In this document: in pieces, positions 33,944 through 45,445 of the stretch | Layout of the letters: each line of letters starts with the position of its first letter | Position numbering within the stretch: position 1 is the stretch's first letter | Notes under the pieces: model-generated | Database searches by the model: none | What the model was told of the DNA's origin: nothing | What the model saw: only the letters and a program-made list of their open reading frames with translations | Assembly (NCBI GenBank): GCA_030052745.1 | Contig: JANBVO010000035.1 | Location: forward strand, 186,001-250,000 | Length of the DNA: 64,000 bases | Direction: 5' to 3' | Origin: Pleurostoma richardsiae | Lineage: Eukaryota > Ascomycota > Sordariomycetes > Calosphaeriales > Pleurostomataceae | Translations under genes and position numbers: made by a program

Positions 33944-35220
33944 GGCGTACCGACTGATAAGGCAGCTGCACAAGCTTCCGGAAACGTTCGAAGGAGCTGT
34001 TAGGTCAAGCCACCTTCGGCAGATGGATGGGCGGATCTCTCGTTCTCAGTACAGCCAGACCAAATGCCGCCGACGCAGTTTCTGTAGAATCTCTAGCAGC
34101 TTTCCTTATTCTCTCTCTGAAGGATAAGGAGCTCGATGGCATCCAGACGGGCCTTGAGCATCAAGGAGAGTCAGGGAGCGTGGCGGTGGCGGGCGAAATG
34201 ATGTCAAGCCCCAAGTTGATTGAACAATGGGCGCCGTCGAGGAGTGAAGCTAATCAATGCAAACAACCAGCCTACTGTGTTGATGCGGTAGCACAGGCCG
34301 ATCAACGGTGTGGAGATCTTCAGAGGAGAGGGATCGTCTTATCAACGTTCTCTGGCGGGCCGTTTCTAAGTCTTTATTGCGTTGACAATCTGTATCTCCG
34401 GGTTTGAGATGGAGTGACTGTCAATTCTGCAAAAATGCTCACTCTCAATCCCCTGCGTTTCTGCTCCGTTGCGCATACACAGTACCGTGACTGTGAGTCG
34501 GAGGCAGTCCGTAGTGCTGCAGCTGGCTAACAGGGGCTAACGGTACAGTGCAATTGAACTACCTACAGTAGCGGACGCCTCCTTTGCGGGGGACGCATTC
34601 AAACGAACAGGATCCGACGGCACGCATCATGGAGTCGACAAGTCAATCGAGACTCAGAGACTCCTGCAGAACCGGTGAGCGCGTTTCAAGACCGAGGTAT
34701 CATCGCCTTAGCGTCCATGCAGCGCGCGCTCAAATGAAGGACTGCATGATGGAGGTCGCAGCACAGATTGTATGCTCGAATCGACTGAGCACCTCGACGC
34801 CATTGATATCGATGTTACGAGAGAAGGGGGCGGCTCCTGCACTTGTCAGTGGCCGATCGAGCTGCAAGCAGTTGCTGCTAGTGGTAGGAGGGCGCAGGGT
34901 GGCTTTACCCCGCTGATTCACATGTGATCTGGGGCCATGCGAAACCAGCCCTCGCCCGAGAATGCCATAATCCGTGCAACTCTTGCTCTCTCAAGCTCAC
35001 CCGAAAAGGTCGATAAGCCTAATCTGCTTCTCATCTCACAGGAGACTCGCGCTCCTGTACCGGCCCCTTCATCCCATAGCTCTCGAACACGATCCTAACA
35101 ACGTCGGTCTTCGGTCCGTCCTCTCCATGAGCGCCATGTAAGAGATACACACAGACCCTGGGACAGACCGACCCCGACAGCAACACATACTACAAGGCCA
35201 CGAGCGAGCAAGCAACGACC
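33944..35220. other. 1.3-kb divergent promoter region
   Basis: Upstream of both the TatD-like gene and the membrane-protein gene at 35221. I see no protein-like frame, tRNA or repeat. Confidence 0.5.
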
Positions 35221-36108
35221 ATGGCGATCCTCAACCCCGTCTACGGCCTCATCGTGCCGTTCCTCTTCGTTGTCACCGTCCCGCTCGCCATCTTCGCCGG
35301 CATCACCACCGTCCTCGCCTTCTCCGTCCTCATGTTCCGCGTCAGTCTCGTCTACCTCGACATCGGCCTGCATATGATCTCGCAGTATGTCAGCCGCGGT
35401 GGCCGCGGCGGCTACACGATGCCGCCCCGCGGGTACGACGCCGCAGTCACGACGCCGCCCTCGCCCGTCAGCAGCAGCGGGCAACTCAGCTCCTCGCCCG
35501 CCTCCTCCTCCCCGCCTTCCACCTCCTCCCTACAGAAGCGCAGCCAGCTGCAGCTGCACCAGCAGGCCCGCCAGCAGCGCCGGCGCCGACTCAGCGCGGG
35601 CAGCGCCACGGGCGGCTCGGTGGGCACCGTGACGCCCATCAGCGACGGCGGGCTGCGGGCCTCCGCCTCCGGCCTGATCCCCTCGGTCGGCATCGAGCGG
35701 GACTTCGAGGGCATCGGCGGGTGGCGCCTCGACGACCGCGGCAGCGATGACGACTGGACGCGCATCAACTCGCGCCTCGAGCTGCCCCTCGACCGGTCCG
35801 GCAAGTACCACCACCGGTCATCCTCCGGTGGCCCGACCACGCCCGGGGAGAGCTGGCTGATGATGAAGCCCGCCGCGCGCACCCCAAAGGAGAGCGTGTC
35901 GCTGGAGAACGGGAACGGTGGGGGCGGCAGAGGAAGGGGCGAGAAATGGAGAGAGGGCAATGGCGGGAAGGCTGTCATGTCGCCGAACAGTTCTCGGGTA
36001 AGGACGCCGACAAGCGTCCCTCCGGCTTTCACGGTGAGGGATAGGGAGGATGGGTATTTCCCTCCGATGATGGCCCCTCTAAAGGGAGTGAAGAAGGCGG
36101 TTATGTGA
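35221..36108 (+). CDS. Conserved-looking fungal membrane protein of unknown function
   Basis: Not recognised by function. Single exon, 295 aa. Residues 1-55 hold two closely spaced hydrophobic helices (NPVYGLIVPFLFVVTVPLAIF and TTVLAFSVLMFRVSLVYLDI) with little loop between them, as in a hairpin anchor. The rest is polar and disordered: Ser/Pro-rich, then a Gln/Arg-rich stretch (QLHQQARQQRRRR). A short ordered-looking motif ERDFEGIGGWRL lies near 159-170, followed by DDDWTRINSRLELPLD; its complexity stands out from its surroundings and suggests a conserved binding site. It could be an ER or lipid-droplet hairpin protein. The gene is real by codon bias and frame length, but no role can be given. 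Confidence 0.72.
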   Translation: MAILNPVYGLIVPFLFVVTVPLAIFAGITTVLAFSVLMFRVSLVYLDIGLHMISQYVSRGGRGGYTMPPRGYDAAVTTPPSPVSSSGQLSSSPASSSPPSTSSLQKRSQLQLHQQARQQRRRRLSAGSATGGSVGTVTPISDGGLRASASGLIPSVGIERDFEGIGGWRLDDRGSDDDWTRINSRLELPLDRSGKYHHRSSSGGPTTPGESWLMMKPAARTPKESVSLENGNGGGGRGRGEKWREGNGGKAVMSPNSSRVRTPTSVPPAFTVRDREDGYFPPMMAPLKGVKKAVM

Positions 36109-36526
36109 TCTCCGACTCGACGAACTAGATTCGACCCCCCTAGACTGAGTTGACGCATGCGTCGGATTCTTGTTGTGAGGTCAACTGGTTATCCTCTAGG
36201 CAGGAATAGTTGGAAATGAAGGGCGTTAGGATGACATTTCTGGACGGATGGATAAAGGTATATGGACGAGGCAGGGCACAGGCAGTTCACGGCGGACGTT
36301 CTGTCGACTTGAAACGGTCTGTAAAATCTAAAGTTACCGTTATGATATCATGAACAACTTGGTTGCTTGATTGAGACACTCCTACAATCCCACAAACTGC
36401 CTGTGAGCAGCGGCAGCCTGAACCCAAACGGTATTCCCCTTACGAAACTCCTGAACGCCCAGCAATGCATTCACCCAGAGTGCCCGCCAGGGACAACGCC
36501 AATCACCACCAGCCCAACCGGTCCCA
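36109..36526. other. Convergent 3' intergenic region
   Basis: Gap between facing stops. It contains 3' UTR-like sequence only. Confidence 0.5.
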
Positions 36527-37289
36527 TCACAGCGTCTGCCAGAAGTAATTGGCGTAGAAGAACCTCGAGAACTTCTTGTCCATGTTCACGACGTGCACGT
36601 CGCCCTTGCGGTCGTTGCGCACCAGCGCCCTGGTGAACTCGCCGTCCTTGCCCTCGCCGCGCTCCAGCTCGATGCCCAGGCCGCGGTACACCTTGAGGCG
36701 CAGCAGCACCTCGTCGTCGACGGGCTCGCCCGCCGCCGTGTCGCCGGGGCTGGTGCCGCCCTCGACGCCCTGCAGCTCCAGCTCCTGCAGCCGCGCCGCC
36801 AGGTCCGCCGCCTGCGAGCCCAGCCGCTCCGTCTCCATCTCCAGGTCGGACGCCGCCTTGGCGATGCGGAACTTTTGCGTGTCGAGCCGCGCGATCTCCG
36901 AGGCGTGCGCGGCGGACGAGTGCGAGGTCGTCAGCTCGGAGTGCTGGGACTGCATGGTGTTCAGCTGGCGGGAGAGCTCTGCGGGTGAGTCATGTTAGCG
37001 GTGGTTCTTTAACGTGCCTCCCGTATAGAAAGCTTTAGTGAATCTATGGGGAGTTCGGCGATCACGCACTCTTCAGGGCATTTTCTGCATCGCGCAGCCG
37101 CAGCTCGCGCGCCTGCTGGAGTGTGGACAGCGACTCATTGACGCGTGCGACGGCGATCTTGTCGGGTTGAATGTTGAAGTTGTTTATCGTGTGATGGATG
37201 AGCTGTGAATATGACTATCAGCGCTCCCGTCGCATGCTTGACTCGGATCCGGATGTACACACCGTCGCGGGATCTTCCTCGAGCAACAT
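36527..37289 (-). CDS. SPC24: Kinetochore NDC80-complex subunit SPC24
   Basis: Subunit of the NDC80 complex; it pairs with Spc25 and anchors the complex to the inner kinetochore. Exons 37289-37263, 37202-37070 and 36978-36527, giving 203 aa. The first exon encodes only MLLEEDPAT, and the next starts [14 protein letters not shown]. Residues 30-120 are a coiled coil ([32 protein letters not shown] and on). The C-terminal globular RWD domain ends [19 protein letters not shown], which is characteristic of fungal Spc24. A 515-bp divergent promoter is shared with FIS1. Confidence 0.93.
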
Positions 37290-37804
37290 GTTGGCAGCTT
37301 TCTTTCTATTCCGCCTTCTATCGCGCGCAGCTTGTAATCAGGTTTGTTCGATTTGAATAAGAAGCTGCGAGTAGTGGTGGGATGGAGCGTTGAATCGGTC
37401 GCAAAGAGATAAGCTATCGAGCAGTGTCTTGACATGTCGCCTTTAATTGACATCTCGCCCAATTAAGGGTATCCCAAACAAAGACCCATCACCCCGGCGA
37501 CAGGGTAGGCTTATCTTATCAGTGAGGTCTCCTGTGCTGTGGAGTCGTCATCGTTTTACTCTAGGTTCGTTACGCCACATGACCGGATCAAGGCACATGT
37601 CATCGCTAGCTGGCCCGAGCTTCAGCCACACGAAGTAGAACCGCCACGACTGTGACCGAAGGCCAACAGCCTGCTCCTGCATCATATAACAACTAAGATC
37701 CTGCTCCTTCTTAGTCCGCTCGCTTGCCTGAGATCCTTCTCTACGATTTCCACAAGACAATTTCCCTTCTCTGTTGTGCTGGCTTCCAGTCTGCGAGCGT
37801 CAGG
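37290..37804. promoter_or_regulatory. Shared divergent promoter of SPC24 and FIS1
   Basis: A 515-bp gap between start codons facing away from each other. A pyrimidine-rich leader lies just before FIS1. I see no canonical CCAATCA or GATA cluster. Confidence 0.55.
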
Positions 37805-38395
37805 ATGACGAACCTACCATGTGAGTCTAGTGCCGGTTCCGAGATTTGCCTCCGCCGGCATCCGCTGACGATGGACATACAGATGCGATCGACGCGGAGA
37901 CGCCGCTGAACCCGGCAGAGCTCCAGGTCCTGCGAGCCCAATATGAGAAGGAAGGCGATATGGTCGGCGTGCAGACGAAATTCAACTACGCATGGGTACG
38001 TCCGCTCCCTTCACGGCCTCGAGGGCCAGGCTCCGGCTAACCAGACTTTTTTTTCCGTGCAGGGCCTAGTCAAGTCGAATACGCGCGATGACCAGCACCT
38101 GGGCGTCGTGCTCCTCTCAGAGATCTTCCGGACGTCGCCGGAGCGCAGGCGGGAGTGCCTGTACTACCTGGCGCTGGGGAACTACAAGCTAGGCAACTAT
38201 GCGGAGGCGAGGCGGTACAACGACCTGCTGCTGGACAAGGAGCCGGCAAACCTGCAGGCCGCGAACCTGCGGACGCTGATCGACGACAAGGTGGCGAAGG
38301 AGGGCCTGATGGGCGTGGCCATCATCAGCGGAGTTGCCGTTGCGGCGGGCGTGGTAGGGGGCATCCTGCTCAGGAATCTGGGACGGAAACGGTAG
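37805..38395 (+). CDS. FIS1: Mitochondrial fission protein Fis1
   Basis: Tail-anchored outer-membrane adaptor of mitochondrial and peroxisomal division that recruits the dynamin Dnm1 via adaptors. Exons 37805-37820, 37883-37995 and 38063-38395, giving 153 aa. The 16-nt first exon reads MTNLP plus one base. The cytosolic TPR-like bundle includes [36 protein letters not shown] and [15 protein letters not shown]. The C-terminus has one hydrophobic helix ([20 protein letters not shown]) and the basic tail RNLGRKR, the signal expected for outer-membrane insertion. Confidence 0.97.
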
Positions 38396-40033
38396 TCGGG
38401 TCGTTGAGATGGTCTTTGGGAAATCGTCTGAGAAGGGACATGGGGGAATACGCACGCAGCTCTACACAGGGGTCCAGCATGTATAATAGTCAAAAATGAG
38501 GAAGGGTATATAATCCAGTTCTAGGTTCTCGGTGTGGCTTGTAGCAGATGCTGTAGTTGGTTTCCACAAGTCATGATCATCACTGTTTGTGGCAGAGATG
38601 TAGGATGTCGGGAACGGCAGCACGGCCCACGGACTCTTAAGGAGTAAGAAACCACAAAAGAAAGAGATCTTAGAGCTTAGTTCGTGCTAGACGTTGATGC
38701 TGCGCTCAGAGCGTTTACACTACACGTACATTTCATTCCCTCGGTGCTTCCAGAGTGAAAAGAAGGCACAGCAGCCCAAGTGGCTGTGCCTGTGCCTGTA
38801 CGTACTCTAAGTTACCAAGCAGGCGAGATCCACTGCCCCGCCCCGCCCACGGCATCCCGGTCGGTACGTACCCTCTAGTGCCCGGCAGCTTCCAGGGCAA
38901 GCCCGGCTATGAGCAAATGGAAGCATGACGAAAGCGATGGATTGCACGGCGACTCCATCGTCATAAATGAATGGCCACTGTGATAAACTGCCGGCGCATC
39001 GCGCATTTGAGGTCCTCGACAATCGCAAAGTACATGGGAAAGAGGCCACAGGTAGCCCGGTGCATCCAGTCACCTGACAAGCAGCATATTTCCCCCGGAT
39101 ACAGGTCCTACCAGCGTACGGAGCTTCACTCTGGTTGTCTTTCGGACAGTTATACAGGGCTGAATCCCGAAGCGAGCGAATCGTTGATAGGTTGCTCGCG
39201 GTTCCTATTTAAAAGACAGAAGCTCGATCCACCAAATCACCGCCGCTCCGACGCGCGTTTGCTCATACCTTGGGGTACCTACATCGCCGCTTGCACGGAT
39301 TCCTTAGCTGCTTCTCCGAACCGTGTCGCTGGCCGCCACGGAAGAGATATTACGCCGTACACATACATAACATATCTGTAGCTGTCCACACCACATAACG
39401 TGGCAACAGCTCTGACTCTCCAGCCTCGGAGAAGAGTACATTCTAGGTATGTTTCTAAAACACCTAATAGAGGTCCTCGGCTTCGACTTGGCAGTCTTTG
39501 TAATCAATAGGTCTGGTGATGCAGTTGGTGTTGCTCGGTTTCATCGCGGCTTTGAAATATCGGATGGTGGTTTCTAACCTGTCAGAAACACTAGGCCATC
39601 CTCCATCGCCAGTCACAGTTGCCGCCAGTCACGATTGCGGCTTTTGGCAATCACCCTAAACCCGACCTGAGCCACCCAAACAAGTGAAGCACCGCAGTCC
39701 GATCCTACATCATTCCTAATTCTCCTCGGCTGCTCGTCAACGCTGTCCTACTGCGAGCGCTTCCTACAGTTCTGCACATTCACTTCGTCCCTCTGTCAAT
39801 CTAAACTTGGCGTCATCTCCAGCTGCTGCCTCCCGCAGCTCCCTCGCCCCTCCAACCCCGCCACATACATACAATACATGCGCGACACCACCGGCTGGCC
39901 GCTTTCTCTCTGCGCCGCTACATAAATATCCAGGCTGGCTTTCCGAGCGCTTCGAGCAGCCGGCCTAGCTGTCGGTCTGGGCCTGACGGCACTTGCGGCT
40001 TACCAAGAAGGCCAGCAAAGACGACGGGAACAG
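38396..40033. other. 1.6-kb intergenic region upstream of the RING E3
   Basis: FIS1 3' flank and RING E3 upstream region. From about 39700 the sequence becomes pyrimidine-rich with CATACATACAATACATG near 39865, as in a long leader. No gene is supported. Confidence 0.5.
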
Positions 40034-41857
40034 ATGGCGTCGTCTTCGCCAAGAGCTGAGCACCTGGATGCGTTCGCGGGCCGCGATGTTGTCTATTGCC
40101 ACCAGTGTGAGAACGAGTGGTACCAGGATGAGCACGGCCTGCAGTGTCCTCGATGCTTGAGCGAGGCTACCGAAATCGTACGTGTTTCTCCGCCCGCAAC
40201 AGGATCCCAAGCTGAGCTGACGGTCCGACAGATAACTCCAGAGAATGACCCTCGGGACTTCCACCGTGAACCATCACCGCCTGATTTTGGCGGCCATCAC
40301 CGTAACCCCTTCCATTCCGACCTCGGCTCCGATTCCGATCCAGAGGAGGCCGATATCGACGAGCAGATCCATACTGGTCCGGGATTCACCATGCGTCGGG
40401 TAGTCTACCGCTCGCCGAACCCCGGCAGCGGCACCCCTCGCGAGGCGGGGGACCAGGGCCGAACAGACCCCGGCGATGGCGATGCTATACTGCGCCGCTT
40501 CACCGACATGTTGATGCAGGATTTCAACGTTGGCTCCCCAGGGCGGTCAGGACCAGATACGCTTTTCCCACCGGGTCCAGGCGATGAAGGCATGGGACGG
40601 CCCAGGCAGTTCCACACCACGACCTTCTCGGGCCCAGGTTTCGCGGGTGGCACTGCAACTCTGACGATAGCAACCACTCCCCTCATACGTGGCCGGGGAG
40701 GGCCTTCATCTCCACCAGGAGGAATGGACTTCGACACGTATGACCGCCCCTTCCCCCCTCGAGCGCGCCGACGCAATATACAACCAGCTATAACGTTGGT
40801 CACCTTGAGATCCAGCACTGACAACCCATCCAGTGTATTCGGAAACATCATGGGCAACATTCCACCTCCGGATCCCAGCAGCCCGAATGCGGGCAACCGC
40901 GCCGGCGGGGCTCCTCCCCTTCCTGGTTTCGCCATCGGTCTTCAGGAGATCCTCGCATCTCTCCTCAACCCGGCTGCCGCCGTCCATGGCGATGCCGTCT
41001 ACACTCAAGAGGCGCTGGATCGTATCATCACGAGTCTGATGGAGGCGAATCCGCAGTCGAACGCTGCCCCCCCTGCTAGTCAAGGAGCCATCGACAAACT
41101 CGAGAAGAAGAAGCTGGACAGACAGATGCTAGGCACGGACCTCAAGTCGGAATGCACTATTTGCATAGACGATATCAACCTGGGCGATGAGGTTACGGTA
41201 TTGCCGTGCAAGCATTGGTTCCATGGCGAGTGCGTCGTGCTTTGGTTGAAGGAGCACAACACGTGCCCTATCTGCCGCCACCCCATCGAAGAACGGAACA
41301 ACCGACATCGCAACAGCAACAGCGGTGTGCCGCAACCCCAGAACCCCGCTGCGGCATCAGAACCCCAAGCGTCAACATCATCTTCTCAGCCTTCTCAACC
41401 GCCGCAGAGCAACCCTTACAGACGGCGGGAGCGACTGTTCCGAACCCCGTCCGAGAACGAGGAGCGGTTAAACGCCATCCGTAGCATCGTGGATCCTGAC
41501 CTCGTTGATGGGCGCAACTCCTCGCGATACCGCCGAGACTCATACTCCCCACCGCGCCCTGGGATGCCCCACCATTCACATTCCGACGAGTCGGCGAGAC
41601 GGAGAGCGCGGGAGTCAGCCCATGGAGGCTGGAGGTCGGTGTTCGCCGACCGCGAGGATAGGAGCCGGGACGGTGACCGCTCCTCACATCACGACTCCCC
41701 GGTTCATGACAGCGGCAGCGGTAGCAGCGAGCGTAATGCCGCCGAGCGCGGTGGCGGAAACCAGGGCAGCGGCAGCCACAACCCGCTGACCTGGCTGAGG
41801 GACCAGTTCTCGCGAAACCCGGGGAGCGGATCTGGAAATGGACGGAGGCGATCATAG
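40034..41857 (+). CDS. RING-H2 E3 ubiquitin ligase with N-terminal zinc ribbon (RNF126/RNF115-like)
   Basis: Predicted ubiquitin ligase of the RNF126/BCA2 plan, which acts in protein quality control and trafficking. Exons 40034-40177 and 40232-41857, about 589 aa. The N-terminal zinc ribbon is VVYCHQCENEW, then GLQCPRC. A long disordered Pro/Gly-rich middle follows. The RING-H2 begins near residue 356: ECTICIDDINLGDEV, LPCKHWFHGECVVLWL and NTCPICR. The C-tail is Ser/Arg-rich and disordered. The 54-nt intron has clear sites (ATC|GTACGT and CCGACAG|ATA) but is a multiple of three without stops, so retention would add 18 residues next to the zinc ribbon. Confidence 0.9.
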   Translation: MASSSPRAEHLDAFAGRDVVYCHQCENEWYQDEHGLQCPRCLSEATEIVRVSPPATGSQAELTVRQITPENDPRDFHREPSPPDFGGHHRNPFHSDLGSDSDPEEADIDEQIHTGPGFTMRRVVYRSPNPGSGTPREAGDQGRTDPGDGDAILRRFTDMLMQDFNVGSPGRSGPDTLFPPGPGDEGMGRPRQFHTTTFSGPGFAGGTATLTIATTPLIRGRGGPSSPPGGMDFDTYDRPFPPRARRRNIQPAITLVTLRSSTDNPSSVFGNIMGNIPPPDPSSPNAGNRAGGAPPLPGFAIGLQEILASLLNPAAAVHGDAVYTQEALDRIITSLMEANPQSNAAPPASQGAIDKLEKKKLDRQMLGTDLKSECTICIDDINLGDEVTVLPCKHWFHGECVVLWLKEHNTCPICRHPIEERNNRHRNSNSGVPQPQNPAAASEPQASTSSSQPSQPPQSNPYRRRERLFRTPSENEERLNAIRSIVDPDLVDGRNSSRYRRDSYSPPRPGMPHHSHSDESARRRARESAHGGWRSVFADREDRSRDGDRSSHHDSPVHDSGSGSSERNAAERGGGNQGSGSHNPLTWLRDQFSRNPGSGSGNGRRRS

Positions 41858-42816
41858 TAGTCGCTCCCCCTTCATGGATGACCCGTGTCGTCCCCCGTGT
41901 CTTCTAAGGGCTCTCTCCTTTTACCATATCGATGTCTGAACTGAGCCTGGCGTTCCGTTGGTTTGGAGTAGATACACCCCTGCATACAGCACATTCTTGT
42001 TCTATTTTTTTGGCCGCGGTCACACATCGTCACGCTGGGGATGGGATTGGGTCCAGGTCATTGAACAGTATTCTCCCCCCAATACCGATGGTTTCCACAA
42101 GAAGTTTGTTGGGTTACATGTGTCGACCCCCTAGAGGGTTCCGCGTTGGGAAGAGGCTCACGATCTTGTTTTGAAAGATGACTGGAAGGGCATCCGCGCG
42201 GAACGGTTTTGAGGGGTTCATAGAACGTGGGGATCATAAAATGAGTAGCACTTCTTTGACGAGGCGTGGCAGCTTGTGTTGTGGTATATGTTGTATCGTG
42301 TGTTGAGCATGAACTGCTCGGGTATGAACTAGGCCAGTCATTCATGGTTCTCCCTGTTTGGGTTGTCAATCTGGTTTCAAGGGCGGAGAAGAGCACCGAC
42401 GGTTGTGGTTTTGTGCCTCGATGCAGAACCGGGAGAGGTGCGCCTCCCTCCGTATGGTCTTATCATCGTCAATGTCAATGAGACAAGTCACGGACAAAGT
42501 ACATACATACTATGTCGCGACCTAGGCGACGCGCAATGATGATCGAATAGGGATTACCAAAGGCTGAGACGGGAGTTTAGCAAAGATAAATAGCAGAACA
42601 TTATACAGTCCTCATTAAGCCCTATATAGTCCTGTTCATGGCGTCCAGGTCGTGATATTCGCACAACCAGAAATCGCCTCATGCAAGTCAGATGCTTCGT
42701 GCCAGAGAATATACAACATAAACGACCACACGCCAGGGATGATTCACCATGGTAGCCTATTCACACTGATATAACACATTTGTGCGGCGCAAACACGCCG
42801 ATCCCCGCAGATCATC
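41858..42816. other. Convergent intergenic region, about 1 kb
   Basis: 3' flanks of the RING E3 and of the Zn2Cys6 regulator. I see no gene or repeat of note. Confidence 0.5.
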
Positions 42817-45445
42817 CTACAGCAAGAATTCGTTGAGGACCTGCACCCTCGTCTTCGCTATCTCGTTCCCGTTGTCACCGTCACCTATAGCGTGCATGAT
42901 CTGAATCATCCGCGCTAGGAACAGGAGTCAGCCCCGCGCACTCTCATAGCTCCCATCACATGTTGGGGGACGGAATAGAAAAAGGGGGAAGAAAGGGGGA
43001 AGAGAGAGAGAGACTCACCGATATCCGACTTGGCCCTCAGGAACAGCGGATCCTTGGCCACCGTCTCCGGGCCGCCGGGCTCCCTCAGCGCCTCGCGGAT
43101 GACGCTCCCGATGCACAGCGCCTCGAGGAACGCGCGATGGTTGAAGACCCACCACACGCGGGCCTCCTGCTCGAACAGGCCGTAGAGCATGAAGAAGGCG
43201 TTGATGGCGTCGTGGGCGGCCTCGAGCGTGCCGCGCACGTTGACGGGCACGTCGGCGCTCTCGGAGGCGTGCACGAGCATCAGGTTGTGGAAGTAGTTGG
43301 AGGTCAGGAACAGCGTCTGCCGCGCGACCCGCTTGTTGCTCTGCGCCAGCGCCGCCAGCGAGTCCGGGTCCCAGCTGCGGAAAATGTCCGGGAAGGACCG
43401 GTACACGGCGCGGAAGTCGGCGACCAGCTTGGACTTGTGCCGCGCCGTCGTGCAGATGGGCATGTCCAGACAGCGGGGGCTACAGATAGTTTCCTGGACG
43501 AGGTTGGCGAGCGTCCACGAACCGCGGATGTAGGCCGTGTCGGTCGGGTCGCCCTGCGAGATGGAGGACGAGTCGTCGACGAGGTCCTCGACGTTGACGT
43601 CGGTGTGGGTGGCGTTGGGCGGTAGGGAGAGGAGTACCGTCAGGAAAGTGTCCTGGAGTAATACGGCCTGCCACACCTTCCGCCTCTGCTGTTTCTCGAA
43701 TATTGTCGCATCAGGGGTTACTGGATGACGATGAGACGGATGCCCAGATTGTTCATGATATTTTCGCCAGGGTTGCTCACCTATATTGGGGTCACGATGC
43801 AACCCCATGGCGTATGCTTGCCGCATCAGGATCCCAGCAAACGCCCAACCATCCGAGGCATGATTATCATTGATCAGAAAGTAGACAATGAGAACCATGG
43901 TCTGAATGGACCTTATGGAAGCAGTACTGAGATAGGAGCTCATCCGAAGAGCCTGGTTGCTTGCAGACGCGTAAAACTCCGCCGTCTGCTGCTTTTCTCG
44001 AGCAGTAGTTGTCTGGACAAACTGCGTCCCGAGAGCCAGCATGACAAAGATCAGAGCGATGAAGGAAGCATCCGCTCGGTCTTTCTCTGGCCGAGGCAGT
44101 GACCAGAAGTGCTCATAATCGGCGTAAAACGTCTGCCTGTGTATCATCGGGTACACAGGGTCAACGCACTCGAAGTAGCGGCCCATGAGAATGTCGGCCT
44201 GCCCCTTGTCAGGCATGACGGAAATCACCTCTGGTAAGCCGCCCTCGCAAGTCCAGTAGTTGGCAAAGGGATGCTGAGAGCCGATACCGAAGACATTGGA
44301 GCCGGTGGACCGGGAATAGGGGACATTGGAGAGCAGTCCGGTCGACAGCGCCACGGAGCCCTTGGATTGAGACCGACCGGGAAGGACGCCTCTGTCGGCG
44401 ACGTTGGGGATCGGGGACTGTAGGCTACTGGGTTTCTTCTTGGGTGGCTTCGTCATCCTCCGGCCATTGGCGGCGTTTCGCGATGTCTCTCTGTTCGGAA
44501 TAAGAATCTCACTCGGGTCACTAAGCATTTGGAGGAAGAACTCACTCGAGCAAGTCGGCGACCTGTGCATATCTGCACTCTGTCTGACGCTTGATGCCTG
44601 TGGTCATTAGTGGCTGGTAAGAACTATTGCCGCGGAATGCATTTATACTTACACGCAAGACAATGAGGTCTTCCTCGGTCACACTAGATAGAAAACATCA
44701 GCCTGCCAGCCAGAATTCAGGTTGGTTTTCGGATCCGAATGGCGTCGGAGACGTATCAGAGAAAGCACGCAGAGAGCTATAGATGCCAAGCCTCGGTAGG
44801 GAGCCGGAGCCATGCACGATCCCCACGCATCTCCAGCGATGGACAACGCTCTCCACAAGGTGTCTGCGCTACGCTCCGGGAATGACACATCCTGATCCAG
44901 ATCGTAGCCGCCGAATCGTAGCCACCGAGGCGAGAAACGAAGACACTTGAGTAATTCAGAGACATGGACGCCGGCGGAGAGTGCGCCACGTGCAGATGGA
45001 CAGAGACGCTGCACTTGTGAATGCGGGGGAAGGGAGACAAAAATCAACGGTGACGTGACGCCACCGCTGGCCAGAGCCGAGACACAGTTGCAGGGGAAAT
45101 AAGACAAGAGGGTTCTTTGCAAGAGCTTACCTTGGTTTTCCTCTCGACGCACTCGAAGCACGAGAGCGTCGGCTTGTTGCGCTTCTGCTTCTTCTTCTGC
45201 TGCTCCGTGCTGGTGGGCGAGGCGGTGTCGCTCATCGCACTGACGACGCCATTGCTCAATGCACGGGCGCCATTGGAGCCCTCGGCGATGCGGCCCTCAA
45301 GGTTGCGCTCGCGCTCGCGCTTGAGATGCAGGCGGTGGTGACTGGGCGCCGGAGAGGCGTAGATTGTGCCGGCGCCGGACGACGTCGGCGTCAGGACGGT
45401 GTGGCTGTAGAGCGGCTGCTGGTCCATCATCATCATCGTCGTCAT
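42817..45445 (-). CDS. Zn(II)2Cys6 transcription factor with fungal_trans domain
   Basis: A fungal binuclear-cluster regulator. Six exons: 45445-45131, 44683-44653, 44597-44546, 44520-43781, 43720-43019 and 42914-42817, about 645 aa. The DNA-binding cluster is split over three exons but reassembles as C96-x2-C-x6-C-x6-C-x2-C-x6-C (SCFECVERKTK, CDRGRPHC, LACIKRQTEC), a perfect family spacing. The middle homology region includes YFECVDPVYPMIHRQTF, DGWAFAGILMRQAYAMGLHRDP and FEKQQRRKVWQAVLLQD. The C-terminus is ARMIQIMHAIGDGDNGNEI to NEFLL. The first 90 residues are Ser/Thr-rich with a basic LKRERERN patch. Target genes are unknown. Intron 4 (60 nt) is stop-free and 3n. Confidence 0.92.
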
